From: Climacteris rufus
Taxonomy: Eukaryota > Chordata > Aves > Passeriformes > Climacteridae
Length of the DNA: 64,000 bases
Assembly: GCA_013398175.1 (NCBI GenBank)
Contig: VZRZ01001990.1
Coordinates: 924,782-988,781 of the forward strand
Direction: 5' to 3'
The position numbers were made by a program, and so were the translations under genes. Numbering within the stretch: the first letter of the stretch is position 1; every line of letters begins with the position of its first letter. Shown here piece by piece: positions 49,301 through 54,974 of this stretch. The notes under the pieces were generated by a model. The model was not told where the DNA came from and did no database searches. It saw only the letters and a program-made list of their open reading frames with translations.

Positions 49301-50878
49301 TGCAGTACTGGAGTTAATTGGTCAGGCAGTAATTGGAGCTCGTCAGATGAAAGGCACTGTGGAATGCAGGAGAATGCTTCATGGTATAATTCGAGTGAAA
49401 ATGTAAACAATACCCCAAAAGATAGATGTTGTCATCGTAAACTTTCTCTCTGAATTATGCAGATAAGTAGAACAAAACATAATTCCTTATCAACTTATTA
49501 ATTATTCTTTGATTATGCACTTCATGTTCTGTAGATGTTCAAATTACATATAGGCAATCAGATATACATCAGAGAAACTCTACCCATCTGAGGTGGTCTT
49601 CATGCTGTGAATTTATATTAACACCAAACATTAATATGAAAGTAACTCCCGTTGGAGATAATACTTTGATGTATTAATAAAAAAGACCTCTCAGTTCTTG
49701 TTTATCATAAATTAAGATTAAAACACTTTCTTTTGGAATTGTGTGTTAGATGAGTAATTTGTAGTGCAAGGAACACTGATAAAATACAGCACATACAGCA
49801 GAGTTTAAATATTAAAAATTGAGGTCCAAATCGACGCCTTGTGCACAGTGAATGCAATGCAAAGTGCTGAGCTCTCACCTGGTGCTACCAGTATTGTCTG
49901 CTGTTATCAGCTAATTAACACTACAAGCAGATCTGTCTTTAAGTCCCACTGTTCCCTTATTAGCTCTTTTCATGAAAGAGCCTATTGAGAAAGATGTCCT
50001 GTGTATTTCTTCTGAACAAACTGAACCCTGGACAGCAGACTGTAACTTATTCACACAGTTTTTAAGCAGCTGTCATCTACATACAACCCAGGAAAAGGAG
50101 GGCTGACATGTCCTGAAAGTACAGGCAAGAGCTGTACCTACAAACCCAGATGTCTTTTTCTGATTCACAACCTGTTATTATCACTGAAGTATATCAACAT
50201 AATTAACATTTCATCATGCCTCGAGACTGTAGTGAAAAATCATTTATAAAATGAAGGTTAACTTTATTTGTGGATAACTATTGTTTTTTTATTATTTTTA
50301 TTTCTGAGTGGCTCAAACATCCATATCTGTTTAATGCTTTTATCCAGCTACCATTTACTATAAGAATATTACTAATGAGAGCTACCAGGATGTCTTTTAT
50401 GACGGCATAAAGAAATGAAAAATCAGTAAATTAATAGTCAGCATAGATTATTATTTTCTTTAATTGGACATTCTGAACTTGGTCTGTCTTCCTTTTTGGA
50501 TTTGGATTGATCATATGTCAGTGCCAGCTGATGTGATAAGCTGGCTCTGCCATGAGCAGGGTTTGGGCCAGCTGACCTCCATTGTTTGATGGTTCCACTA
50601 ATTTAAAAAATTATTTCAGTGATGAAAGAAATAACTCACGCTTACGGAAAGTTGTTACTGTGAACTAAATTTTACTCTTTTCTTTGACTATGCAGTACTG
50701 TAAGAACAGTGGAGTCACACCAGTGTGTGTTTCAGCGTGATCTAGTCCAGAGCCACTAATTACATGGCTGTGTGCTGATTTCTGTAGTCATGAGAAAAAA
50801 CAAAGAGATTAAAGGAAACAATTACTCACCTACTAAAAAAAGACCATCTTTCCCCACTGTTTTCACAAAAGCACCCAT
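4576..50878 (-). CDS. STARD13: STARD13 (DLC2), Rho GTPase-activating protein with SAM, RhoGAP and START domains; 14 coding exons
   Basis: Seen: fourteen minus-strand segments with GT-AG borders join without a phase error into a 1078-residue protein (3237 nt with stop). In order they encode a SAM domain (about 17-85), a long serine-rich linker (90-548), a RhoGAP domain (about 625-832) and a START domain (about 865-1075). Known of the family: DLC proteins speed GTP hydrolysis by RhoA and, for this member, Cdc42; they bind tensins and talin at focal adhesions, START binds lipid, and they act as tumour suppressors. Several stretches, such as KYSMSNKHGWTW and the C-terminus GPETKI, fit my memory of human STARD13 better than DLC1 or STARD8. 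Human isoform alpha is 1113 residues; the difference is mostly at the N-terminus, where a short alternative first exon is used here. No frameshift or stop is seen. The longer alpha-type first exon was not found and may lie right of the window. Confidence 0.95.
4694..5034 (-). other. STARD13 intron 13
   Basis: A 341-base intron, GTAAGT donor and TTCTTCAG acceptor. Nothing else recognised. Confidence 0.9.
5035..5211 (-). CDS. STARD13: STARD13 exon 13: START domain (residues 981-1039)
   Basis: A 177-nt exon, acceptor CATTCCTGCAG, donor CTAAA|GTAAGT. It encodes TWRTDLPKGMCVLVAISVEH, then MDSQYLIEPCGSGKARLTHI and CRIDL. YLIEPCG and the THICRIDL strand are START-domain hallmarks of the DLC family. 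The frame was fixed by joining to exon 12 (AG+G gives Arg981); two other frames are open over much of it and should be ignored. Confidence 0.97.
6863..6868 (-). promoter_or_regulatory. Intronic poly(A) signal AATAAA
   Basis: Canonical AATAAA on the minus strand in intron 12, at a suitable distance after the stop of the candidate terminal exon 7016-7115. On its own it would be unremarkable in AT-rich intron sequence. Confidence 0.3.
7016..7115 (-). CDS. Candidate alternative last exon of STARD13 in intron 12
   Basis: Seen: after TTAACTTGCAG (ending at 7116) a 100-nt stretch joins in phase with exon 12 (AG+C gives Ser981). It encodes 32 more residues, TDKFGPLHGTEKIVWERRRG then FDDHNLVPSFAT, and ends at TAG (7018-7016). 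It carries several CpGs and GC-rich third positions inside an AT-rich intron. An AATAAA lies at 6868-6863, about 150 bases past the stop. Inference: a terminal exon giving a protein of about 1013 residues without the last part of the START domain. Against it: the pyrimidine tract is weak, phase agreement has a one-in-three chance, and I do not recognise the peptide. It could also be a decayed exon or a fragment of another gene. Confidence 0.3.
8308..8525 (-). CDS. STARD13: STARD13 exon 12: START domain (residues 909-980)
   Basis: A 218-nt exon, acceptor CTTACTCCAG, donor CTGAG|GTAAGC. It encodes VGDGNPLRLWKASVEVEAPP, then RERHLWDEDFLQWKVVESL and YQYVLNSMAPHPVRDFVVL. These are central strands of the lipid-binding START cavity. 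It ends with two bases of codon 981. Besides exon 13, a phase-compatible candidate terminal exon lies 1.2 kb downstream at 7016-7115. Confidence 0.97.
8526..10394 (-). other. STARD13 intron 11
   Basis: Contains a long pyrimidine-rich stretch on the plus strand (about 9230-9850), so purine-rich in the transcript. No repeat family or other gene recognised. Confidence 0.85.
10395..10616 (-). CDS. STARD13: STARD13 exon 11: linker and start of START domain (residues 835-908)
   Basis: A 222-nt exon (74 codons, phase 0 at both ends), acceptor GTGGCACAG, donor AAAAAG|GTAATT. It encodes VPHEMITQSRNSYVDAEVHS and, further on, LQKEAKEKFKGWVTCSS, the N-terminal helix and first strand of the START fold. 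The middle (LGKQVDEEGGNYQMYLETLM) looks the least conserved part of the C-terminal half when compared with my memory of the human protein. As a symmetric phase-0 exon it could be skipped without a frameshift, though I see no sign of that. Confidence 0.96.
10617..11371 (-). other. STARD13 intron 10
   Basis: A 755-base intron, AT-rich, with nothing recognised beyond the splice sites. Confidence 0.9.
11372..11486 (-). CDS. STARD13: STARD13 exon 10: end of RhoGAP domain (residues 796-834)
   Basis: A 115-nt exon, acceptor CAATTACAG, donor TTTGAG|GTGAGT. It encodes VIQKKYATGKPDQKDLSENL, then AATQGLAHMIMECNKLFE, the last helices of the RhoGAP domain before the START linker. Phase 2 in, phase 0 out. 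Confidence 0.96.
11487..12376 (-). other. STARD13 intron 9
   Basis: An 890-base intron with nothing recognised beyond the splice sites. Short open frames near 11698-12270 look random. Confidence 0.9.
12377..12584 (-). CDS. STARD13: STARD13 exon 9: RhoGAP domain, continued (residues 727-795)
   Basis: A 208-nt exon, acceptor CCTTTCCCAG, donor CCAAG|GTATGG. It encodes VPKEQRLQAVQAAIMLMADE, then NREVLQTLLCFLSDV and MTPMNIAVCLAPSLFHLN. Asn774 in PMNIAVCLAPSL corresponds to the conserved RhoGAP asparagine that contacts the GTPase; the A-P-S/N-L signature is intact. It ends KKESSP plus two bases of Arg796. Confidence 0.97.
12585..15704 (-). other. STARD13 intron 8
   Basis: Contains a CR1 tail at 12718-12775. 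A CR1-like phrase (AGAATCACAGAATC) near 14688-14701 has no recognisable body. Otherwise nothing. Confidence 0.85.
12718..12775 (+). mobile_element. CR1 LINE 3' end fragment
   Basis: Degenerate CR1 terminus: GTTAGGTTAATGGTTGACCC followed by TTAGAGGTCTCTCCCAATCT. It resembles the CR1 end in which a first-person-like GGTTGGACTTGATGATCTTA block precedes the octamer tail; the tail itself is eroded. Antisense to STARD13. Confidence 0.6.
15705..15903 (-). CDS. STARD13: STARD13 exon 8: RhoGAP catalytic core with arginine finger (residues 661-726)
   Basis: A 199-nt exon, acceptor GGTTTTTAG, donor CAGT|GTAAGT. It begins VGLFRKSGVKSRIQALRQMN. Arg665 in GLFRKSG is the arginine finger that inserts into the GTPase active site. 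Lys702 in DMVKQFFRDLPEPLL matches the second catalytic basic residue of RhoGAP domains. Both are present, so GAP activity is expected. The donor is at phase 1; the next codon (TAC, Tyr727) is split between exons 8 and 9. Confidence 0.97.
15904..19844 (-). other. STARD13 intron 7
   Basis: Contains an old palindromic repeat (16194-16261) and a pyrimidine-rich stretch on the plus strand (about 18190-18560). No other gene recognised. Confidence 0.85.
16194..16261. repeat. Imperfect inverted repeat, probably an ancient amniote element
   Basis: Left arm CTCAGCTGATATAAATCAGC (16194-16213) and right arm GTTGATTTACTCCAGCTGAG (16242-16261) pair at 16 of 20 positions around a 28-base spacer. From memory, an arm of this kind (GATTTACACCAGCTGAGGAT) belongs to an old repeat frequent in turtle, crocodile and bird genomes. 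Confidence 0.5.
19845..20004 (-). CDS. STARD13: STARD13 exon 7: start of RhoGAP domain (residues 607-660)
   Basis: A 160-nt exon, acceptor AATTTTCAG, donor GACCAG|GTATGA. It encodes SVPKFMKRMKVPDYKDKNVF, then GVPLIVHVQRTGQPLPQSIQ and QALRYLRSNCLDQ. FGVPL is the usual opening of RhoGAP domains, and the exon ends just before the arginine-finger loop in exon 8. Confidence 0.97.
20005..22050 (-). other. STARD13 intron 6
   Basis: About 2 kb with nothing recognised beyond the splice sites. Confidence 0.85.
22051..22224 (-). CDS. STARD13: STARD13 exon 6: linker to RhoGAP (residues 549-606)
   Basis: A 174-nt exon, acceptor TTTTGCTAAAG, donor GACCTG|GTGAGT. It encodes RLRWHSFQISHRLSRSIASL, then a segment ending in LLRLTAIMEKYSMSNKHGWT. 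The last part fits STARD13; DLC1 has KYTPSNKHGFSW at this place, which is the best single argument for choosing STARD13. The acceptor has an A-rich end (CTAAAG) and gives Arg549-Arg550-Leu. Confidence 0.95.
22248..22290 (-). mobile_element. Possible degenerate CR1 3' tail, minus orientation
   Basis: ATCACAGAATTGCTTTAGTT followed by GGGCAGAAAAGATG resembles the reverse complement of a CR1 end (ATCATAGAATC then GGTTGGAAAAGACC). Short and diverged. It starts only about 25 bases upstream of the exon 6 acceptor. Confidence 0.35.
22530..22770 (+). repeat. Old interspersed repeat, possibly tRNA-like
   Basis: The phrases GATTGAACCTTGTGTCTCCT and CAACCACCAAGCTATTGAAC recall an ancient amniote repeat with wording like 'gaacccaggtctcc ... 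ctaaccactgggctatt'. Assigned from memory of that pattern only. Confidence 0.35.
22632..22663. repeat. Perfect 13-base inverted repeat, 6-base loop
   Basis: AGGTATTTGGAGA (22632-22644), loop TGAGGT, TCTCCAAATACCT (22651-22663). Can form a hairpin in either strand. Confidence 0.8.
23638..25016 (-). CDS. STARD13: STARD13 exon 5: large serine-rich linker (residues 90-548)
   Basis: The largest exon, 1379 nt, from acceptor TTTTTTCCAG to donor AGCAG|GTAAGT. It opens with SEDSDEEDLCAISNKWTFQR. Visible elements: repeated SSES/SSGGS runs typical of a phosphorylated disordered linker; a basic TFLKRMETLK segment (about 224-233); STPCLKERKCHEANKRGG (about 310-327); SIYDNVPG at 423-430, whose Tyr425 region corresponds to the tensin SH2/PTB site of DLC1; LDDILQHV at 452-459, an LD-like helix matching the talin/FAK-binding motif of DLC1; and RRDSGVGASLTR (535-546), a conserved serine phosphorylation site. 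Functions are inferred from DLC1 studies. Only an intron-derived MPLAFFQ precedes the acceptor, so no start is proposed inside this exon. Confidence 0.97.
25017..29663 (-). other. STARD13 intron 4
   Basis: Contains a GC-rich block (about 25600-25890) and a pyrimidine-rich stretch on the plus strand (about 28430-28600). No transposon or other gene recognised. Confidence 0.85.
29664..29727 (-). CDS. STARD13: STARD13 exon 4: end of SAM domain and basic linker (residues 68-89)
   Basis: A 64-nt exon between acceptor TGCCCTGTAG and donor AAAAAAG|GTAAGG, encoding RRLNTLNKCASMKL then DVNFQRKK. RRLNTLNKCA closes the SAM domain in DLC1 and STARD13. The exon ends in phase 0, so exon 5 begins cleanly with SEDSDEEDL, the acidic stretch that follows the basic RKK in this family. 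Confidence 0.95.
29728..36671 (-). other. STARD13 intron 3
   Basis: Nearly 7 kb. Contains a CR1 tail at 35685-35742 and a 12-base A run at 33409-33420. Overlapping open frames on both strands at about 32560-33110 (up to 180 codons) match nothing I know. Confidence 0.85.
35685..35742 (+). mobile_element. CR1 LINE 3' end fragment
   Basis: GGACTAGGTGAAGTCTCTTC, then CAGCCCTATTTTCTGTGATT and CT, the shape of a CR1 terminus. The preceding 45 bases may belong to it. Antisense to STARD13. Confidence 0.6.
36672..36753 (-). CDS. STARD13: STARD13 exon 3: second part of SAM domain (residues 41-67)
   Basis: An 82-nt exon between acceptor CTTTTACAG and donor TGCAG|GTAAAT. It encodes DSQFPIDIAAVKKDHDFLDK, then DLVEPLC, the middle and end of the SAM helices. 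It enters with two bases completing Asp41 and leaves with two bases of Arg68. The donor GTAAAT is weaker than the others in this gene, but the protein match leaves no doubt. Confidence 0.95.
36754..38717 (-). other. STARD13 intron 2
   Basis: Contains a CpG- and GC-rich block at about 37790-38180, unlike the AT-rich sequence around it. No repeat family recognised. Confidence 0.85.
38718..38789 (-). CDS. STARD13: STARD13 exon 2: first half of SAM domain (residues 17-40)
   Basis: Acceptor TTTTTGCTCAG and donor GAAG|GTAAGT frame a 72-nt exon encoding EIEAKEACDWLRAAGFPQYA followed by QFYE. The motif CDWLRAAGFPQYA is the opening helix of the DLC-family SAM domain, a small helical bundle whose reported partners for this family include EF1A1 and lipids. 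Incoming phase 1 (two bases complete Glu17) and outgoing phase 1 fit the neighbours. Identification is firm because exons 2-4 read straight through as a known domain. Confidence 0.95.
40697..40719 (+). repeat. (GTTT)n microsatellite
   Basis: About five tandem GTTT units, slightly imperfect at the ends. Confidence 0.85.
43495..43610 (+). repeat. Possible MIR-like or other ancient repeat
   Basis: TTCTAATTTTATAGATGGGG recalls the MIR phrase around 'ttttacagatggggaa', followed by GACTTAGGTGCCTGACTC, a phrase seen in old amniote repeats. Weak, from memory only. Confidence 0.3.
43905..44015 (+). mobile_element. CR1 LINE 3' end
   Basis: Clear CR1 terminus: AACCTGGTCCAGTGAAAGGT, GTCCCTGGCCACAGCCAGGG, TTGATGACCTTTAAGGTCCC, then the octamer tail ATTCTATGATTTTATGATTC. 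Antisense to STARD13. Confidence 0.9.
44930..45190 (+). mobile_element. Ancient CR1/L3-type LINE fragment
   Basis: The phrases GAGGAGATGAATAAGGAAGG, GGTATAAAGTCAGGGGTAAC, CTATTCACTCTACACACAGC and AATTGCCAAAGGACACTGGG follow the order of an old amniote CR1/L3 LINE near its 3' end. Diverged, family assignment from memory. Confidence 0.5.
46296..46328 (+). repeat. (ATC)11 microsatellite
   Basis: Eleven perfect CAT/ATC units. It creates a false poly-Ser or poly-His reading frame on the plus strand. Likely polymorphic in length. Confidence 0.95.
46897..46943 (+). repeat. (ATCT)n microsatellite
   Basis: About eleven ATCT units with two interrupting substitutions (AGCT, ACCT) near the right end. 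Likely polymorphic. Confidence 0.9.
47880..48485 (+). mobile_element. CR1 LINE, 3' part of ORF2 and tail
   Basis: About 600 bases, the longest CR1 copy here. Recognisable phrases: TTCTGAGCACTGGAGAGGTC, GGGAGGTGGTGGAGGCTTCA, AGCCACCTGGACAAAGTCCT, GGGGTTGGACAAGACGACCT and an eroded CAGTGATTCT tail. The reading frame is broken, so it is a dead 5'-truncated copy. Antisense to STARD13. Confidence 0.85.
50830..50878 (-). CDS. STARD13: STARD13 candidate alternative first coding exon (residues 1-16)
   Basis: Seen: ATG at 50878-50876 opens MGAFVKTVGKDGLFLV and is followed by a good donor (TAG|GTGAGT). It leaves one base, g, which joins the aa of exon 2 to make Glu17, giving LFLV-EIEAKEAC. The start has A at -3 and G at +4, a strong Kozak context. 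Inference: this is a promoter-proximal first exon of a short STARD13 isoform, analogous to the short DLC1 isoforms that enter SAM directly after a few variable residues. I cannot recall this exact peptide with certainty, and one third of random donors would match the phase. The next exon is 12 kb downstream. Confidence 0.55.
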
Positions 50879-50880
50879 TT

Positions 50881-50916
50881 TTACGAAAGTGCCTCCCAAA
50901 CACTTCTCTCCAACAT
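50881..50916 (-). promoter_or_regulatory. Upstream ORF just before the candidate STARD13 start
   Basis: An 11-codon ORF (MLERSVWEALS, then TAA) ends two bases before the candidate start codon at 50878. If the first exon is real this uORF lies in its 5' leader and would be expected to reduce translation or need reinitiation. It is a direct reading of the sequence; its use is inference. Confidence 0.35.
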
Positions 50917-53900
50917 GTAAACAGTACTAAACGTGGGAAAGTCAAATTAAGGTTCTTTTTTACAGAGCAGTGGAGCTACTGTTCAGACAGCTGTTTGGTT
51001 TCCATCATCCATCACATGATGGGAATTTTATTTAATTTTACTGAATAGATACAGATAACTTTCAACATCCAAGGCCAGAATTTTGAGGGTATTTAAATTT
51101 CCAAACTGGTAGGGTGCCGATCTTCAAAGATGTTAAAAGTATTTAACTCTCATTTACCTCTGCAAGCACTTTGATTATGATTTACTTGATCCTGTCTTTT
51201 ACTACCAGGTGGCTGCAGACATCTTCTGTGTACTCCAGCACATACATATCTAAATGTTTTTTGAAAACCCAAAGGGATGATACAGAGCCAACAGTTTTAC
51301 CAATGAACTGAAACGTGCCGGATACATGAATTAACAAACTTCCATGAGTTTTGTTCACACAAGTAATTAGATCTTTTTGTTCATTCCCCTTTACAATGAA
51401 AGCTGCACTCCATATGGCCCCAGTGCAACACACAGAAAACAGTCTAAAGCAATTCTTACATGATAGCTGTACATAAACATTTATTCATTCATACTGGAGG
51501 AAGGAAGGAACAGACAGCTTGGCTATGTTGGTATAGTTATTATTTTTAGCCTTTTGGCTGAAGCCTCTAGTTTCCTTTCCATACATTTTTAAATAGAAGG
51601 CTGTAGGGGTTTTATGTGCTCCTTCAAGTAGAGAACAGGCTTTTAATGTAGCAAAAATACTGGTTTTCCATTCTGCAGCTCACCTAGGTCTGTTTCCATC
51701 TATTAAAGCCATTGTACAAAATAACTGTTTCCCATAACACAAAATTCTGCCATGGCAGAAGTAGCACTGGGTATCCATAGTACTGACACTTCTCATTTCC
51801 TTACCCTTGTTACACAGCACAGCAAATGGAAGGCAGATTCATAGGAACCCTGTAATTACTTGACAATAATCATTGCCAGCAATAAAGCAGAGTTAGCGAA
51901 GAACTAATTAGCACACCACCCAGGACTAACAACACTCTACACTTTTTTCCTGTTATTTTTAGCTACAAGCAGGAAAGACAGAAATTGCTCTTTTATCAAA
52001 TAGCATGAAAGATCCTAGGTAAGTTAGATGTTCCCAGTTATCACTCCATAAAGCAGACTCTGGCCTTCAGCTGTGACACATATTACTCTGAAAGAAGACA
52101 GCAGAAAGGCTGGAGACCTACCAGTGCTTGTTCCCCGCTGGTGCCAGAGAGTGGATCTGTGGGACACACACTGGGAGACACCAAAGCTGCAGAAGAAGCA
52201 CAAACCTCCTATTTTCATGTCAATATCTCTCGCTGGATAACAGGAGGGAATACAGAAGGGTTGGCTCTGCAAATGTTGGTCAAATACAGATCCTGTCACT
52301 TTTTAACTTGCTGGATGAATTTCAACTATTTCCTAATCTTCCCATAGTTGATGGGAAGTCAGTAGGACAGTTTCAGTTGCCATCTCATGGATGGAGTCCC
52401 TTTGCTCTGACTGCTGGAGAGCACATTCCCACTTGTCTGAATCATTACTTGCCTGACTGTGGGCAAAGATGGTTTGGTCTCTAGACAGTGCTAGCAGCTA
52501 GATATTTGGAAAGTAAATGACTAATCCCTTGCTCAGCTAGACTTCTGGTTGGAAATGAGACACATCACTTAACACTTACACTTCAGCTTAAAAATGGAAA
52601 AATTACTCTTCCCACCTAAGGAAGCAAAAGTCTTCAAGACTCCATATGCTGAAGAGTGTACTATGCTCAAAATATGCTTCAAGTCCAGGAGGACCACATA
52701 GTTAGCTTGCATGGGGTGGTCTTCTTTTACAATTTCAACAAACAGGTGGCCTCTCAAACAGAGATTTTTTTCAGTGCTACTAAAGGTTTAGTCCAGCTGT
52801 TGGCTGATCTCTAAATTTGCTTATTTCACAGAAGCATCTGCCCACAGACAGACATAAAACACTTGCCTTTCCAGAACATATTACCCGTTTAGAGTCAGAA
52901 GTTGTCTTAAGCCATGACCTGATTCTGGATCAATTAGAGAGCACTTGCCAGGAGAATCAATGACTATAACTCCAAGCCATAGTTTAAGGTCAGTTTAGTC
53001 CAAGAGAGAGGCCAGTGAAGTAAAAATAAACAAATAAAGATAATGGGTTTTTATAAAAACTGAGAAGAGTGTTGAAATGCATACTTGAAATATTTCCTCT
53101 GAACTCTGCAGCGTGGCTGGTGCAGCACAGGTTTAACACTTGGTGCCTGTTCAACGTGTGCTACGTGGATGCTCCAAGCCTGCACACAACACACTTGCCA
53201 AGCAGAATGGCAGAGGTAACACGACTATTTCTGAAAAATGAAGTGTTTATGGCTTGCTCAGTTTCAGAGTATGTTTCATAATCTTCAACACTCACAATGT
53301 GTCACTCATGGGCTTGCTGAACAGAAGCTGCTTTGTGCTCATCACTGAAGAAGCATGTGCTGTGCGAGTGCCATACTGTATTTTGGCAGTAGCTGTTAGA
53401 AGTAAATTTACAGAGGATTAAGGAGATGGAAGGCAGCATGCCTCACACTGTAATTCTGCAAAGCATTAAAATACTCTGTTTAAAGAAGAGATGAGAGATG
53501 GCTGCTGTTCAAATCTCAGAGCCTGAGGTTCAGTTTGTTTTGACCAAATTTCCATTTGGTCCTTGAGAATTCTCGGGACAACAACAGCTGCCCTTGCCCA
53601 GAAGGAGTGTGTGAGGGCACCTCCCTCCTTTGGATGTCACCTCCAGTGCAAGGTTGGAGCCATTCCCAAGGGCACAGAGCCACTCAGATCTGCTCCAGCA
53701 GGAAGCTCCTGCCAGCTGCTGTGCTGCCTCTGGGATCAGCTGGGGGCCCTTCCCCATCTCCAGATGTGCTCCATGAAGAGCAGGATTCAGGGGCTGCTCT
53801 GGCTTTATGTCCTCTCAAGGCCAGGAAAATGAAAGTATGTGCTGAGGACATGAGACATTTTTGGCTGTCCAGAGCTACAGTAATGAACATAGAGATATGC

Positions 53901-54334
53901 AGATAAACACACAGATTGAAAACTGGTTGTGTATGCTTTGAAGGAAACTTTATTTTTCAAGTATATTCTTTTTCTAGACTTGACCATGCACTTTTATGAA
54001 TCTGACATTTTTTGATGGTTTATTTCACTTTCAGATTTTGGCAGGGTCTAGCCTCAGATATGCCAGAAGTATGATAAGTTATTCTCCAGACAGAAACAGA
54101 AGCAGAATGCAGGCAGTTACGTACAAAAGATGGTCTCTTGTACAGATTTCACCATAAAAAATACCTGGCTCTATTTTCAAAAGGAGAAGACCAAATCTGA
54201 CAAGGAAATCTCAGCAAAATGGCAGTCAGAAATTTCAAATGACCACCTAGAGACAACACGTTGCTCTGAAACCACTGATTAAAACTGAAGACACAATAAA
54301 AGTATTTTAATTTAGGAGATGGGCTATATTTTGA

Positions 54335-54374
54335 AGGGAGTGTTGGAATTTTAAAGTTTCTCATGGTGTTTTGC
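54335..54374 (+). repeat. Direct repeat, copy 1
   Basis: A 40-base unit starting AGGGAGTGTTGG. It agrees with 54935-54974 at 38 of 40 positions, exactly 600 bases away; the flanks do not match. Confidence 0.85.
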
Positions 54375-54934
54375 TGATGTTTTGCAGTGTTTTTTTTACA
54401 CTGTAATGGTAGGTAGAACCCGGGACCCAGTGATATTCTGTGGCCACTGCATTATGCTCTGAAAGCTTGCTCACTACTAAGGAATCACATCGGTGTACTG
54501 AAAATTACAGTGCCGTATTTTCTGGTGCTGCTTCATTTTTAAGGACAAACAATAACTCAAACAAATCAGCCTGGATGCCACAGCTTTACCTGCACTGGAG
54601 GATGTGCAGGGAAGGCAACACTGCCAAAAGGAGAAAATTGTAATTGTGATGCTCCATTGGCTGACTCTTATTTTGGGAACAGAACTGGAGCTTTCATTAA
54701 TCTTTCCATAACTCCAAGCCAAAGCCAATTTGAGGTTGCTAAAAGTAGCCTCAAAAAAGACTACAAAGCTACTATTTTTTAAATGTATTTCAAAGGATTT
54801 CCTTCATTCATTGTTTACCAATCTGGCTTTTCCTCATTGGAGGTAGAAAAACATAATGAATGCTTATCACCTGCAAGCTTGAATCCCAGTGGAAAGAACT
54901 CTTTCAGGAAAATGTTACTGTGGTGAGGACTTTC

Positions 54935-54974
54935 AGGGAGTGTTGGAGTTTTAAAGTTTCTCATGATGTTTTGC
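54935..54974 (+). repeat. Direct repeat, copy 2
   Basis: Second copy of the unit at 54335-54374, with two substitutions. Confidence 0.85.

Larger units (their letters stand above)
38790..50829 (-). other. STARD13 intron between candidate exon 1 and exon 2
   Basis: About 12 kb, holding three LINE-derived fragments, a possible MIR-like piece and three microsatellites, all listed separately. Pyrimidine-rich stretches on the plus strand lie at about 42390-42520 and 46330-46560. No other gene recognised. Confidence 0.7.

Noticed and set aside
51681..51706. Possible minus-strand first exon METDL ending at CTAG|GTGAGC
   Set aside because: Phase fits exon 2 but only five codons and no further support; the 50830-50878 candidate has a longer frame and better start context.
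52128..52484. 118-codon plus-strand frame upstream of the gene
   Set aside because: No motif, no splice context, and composition like surrounding non-coding DNA.
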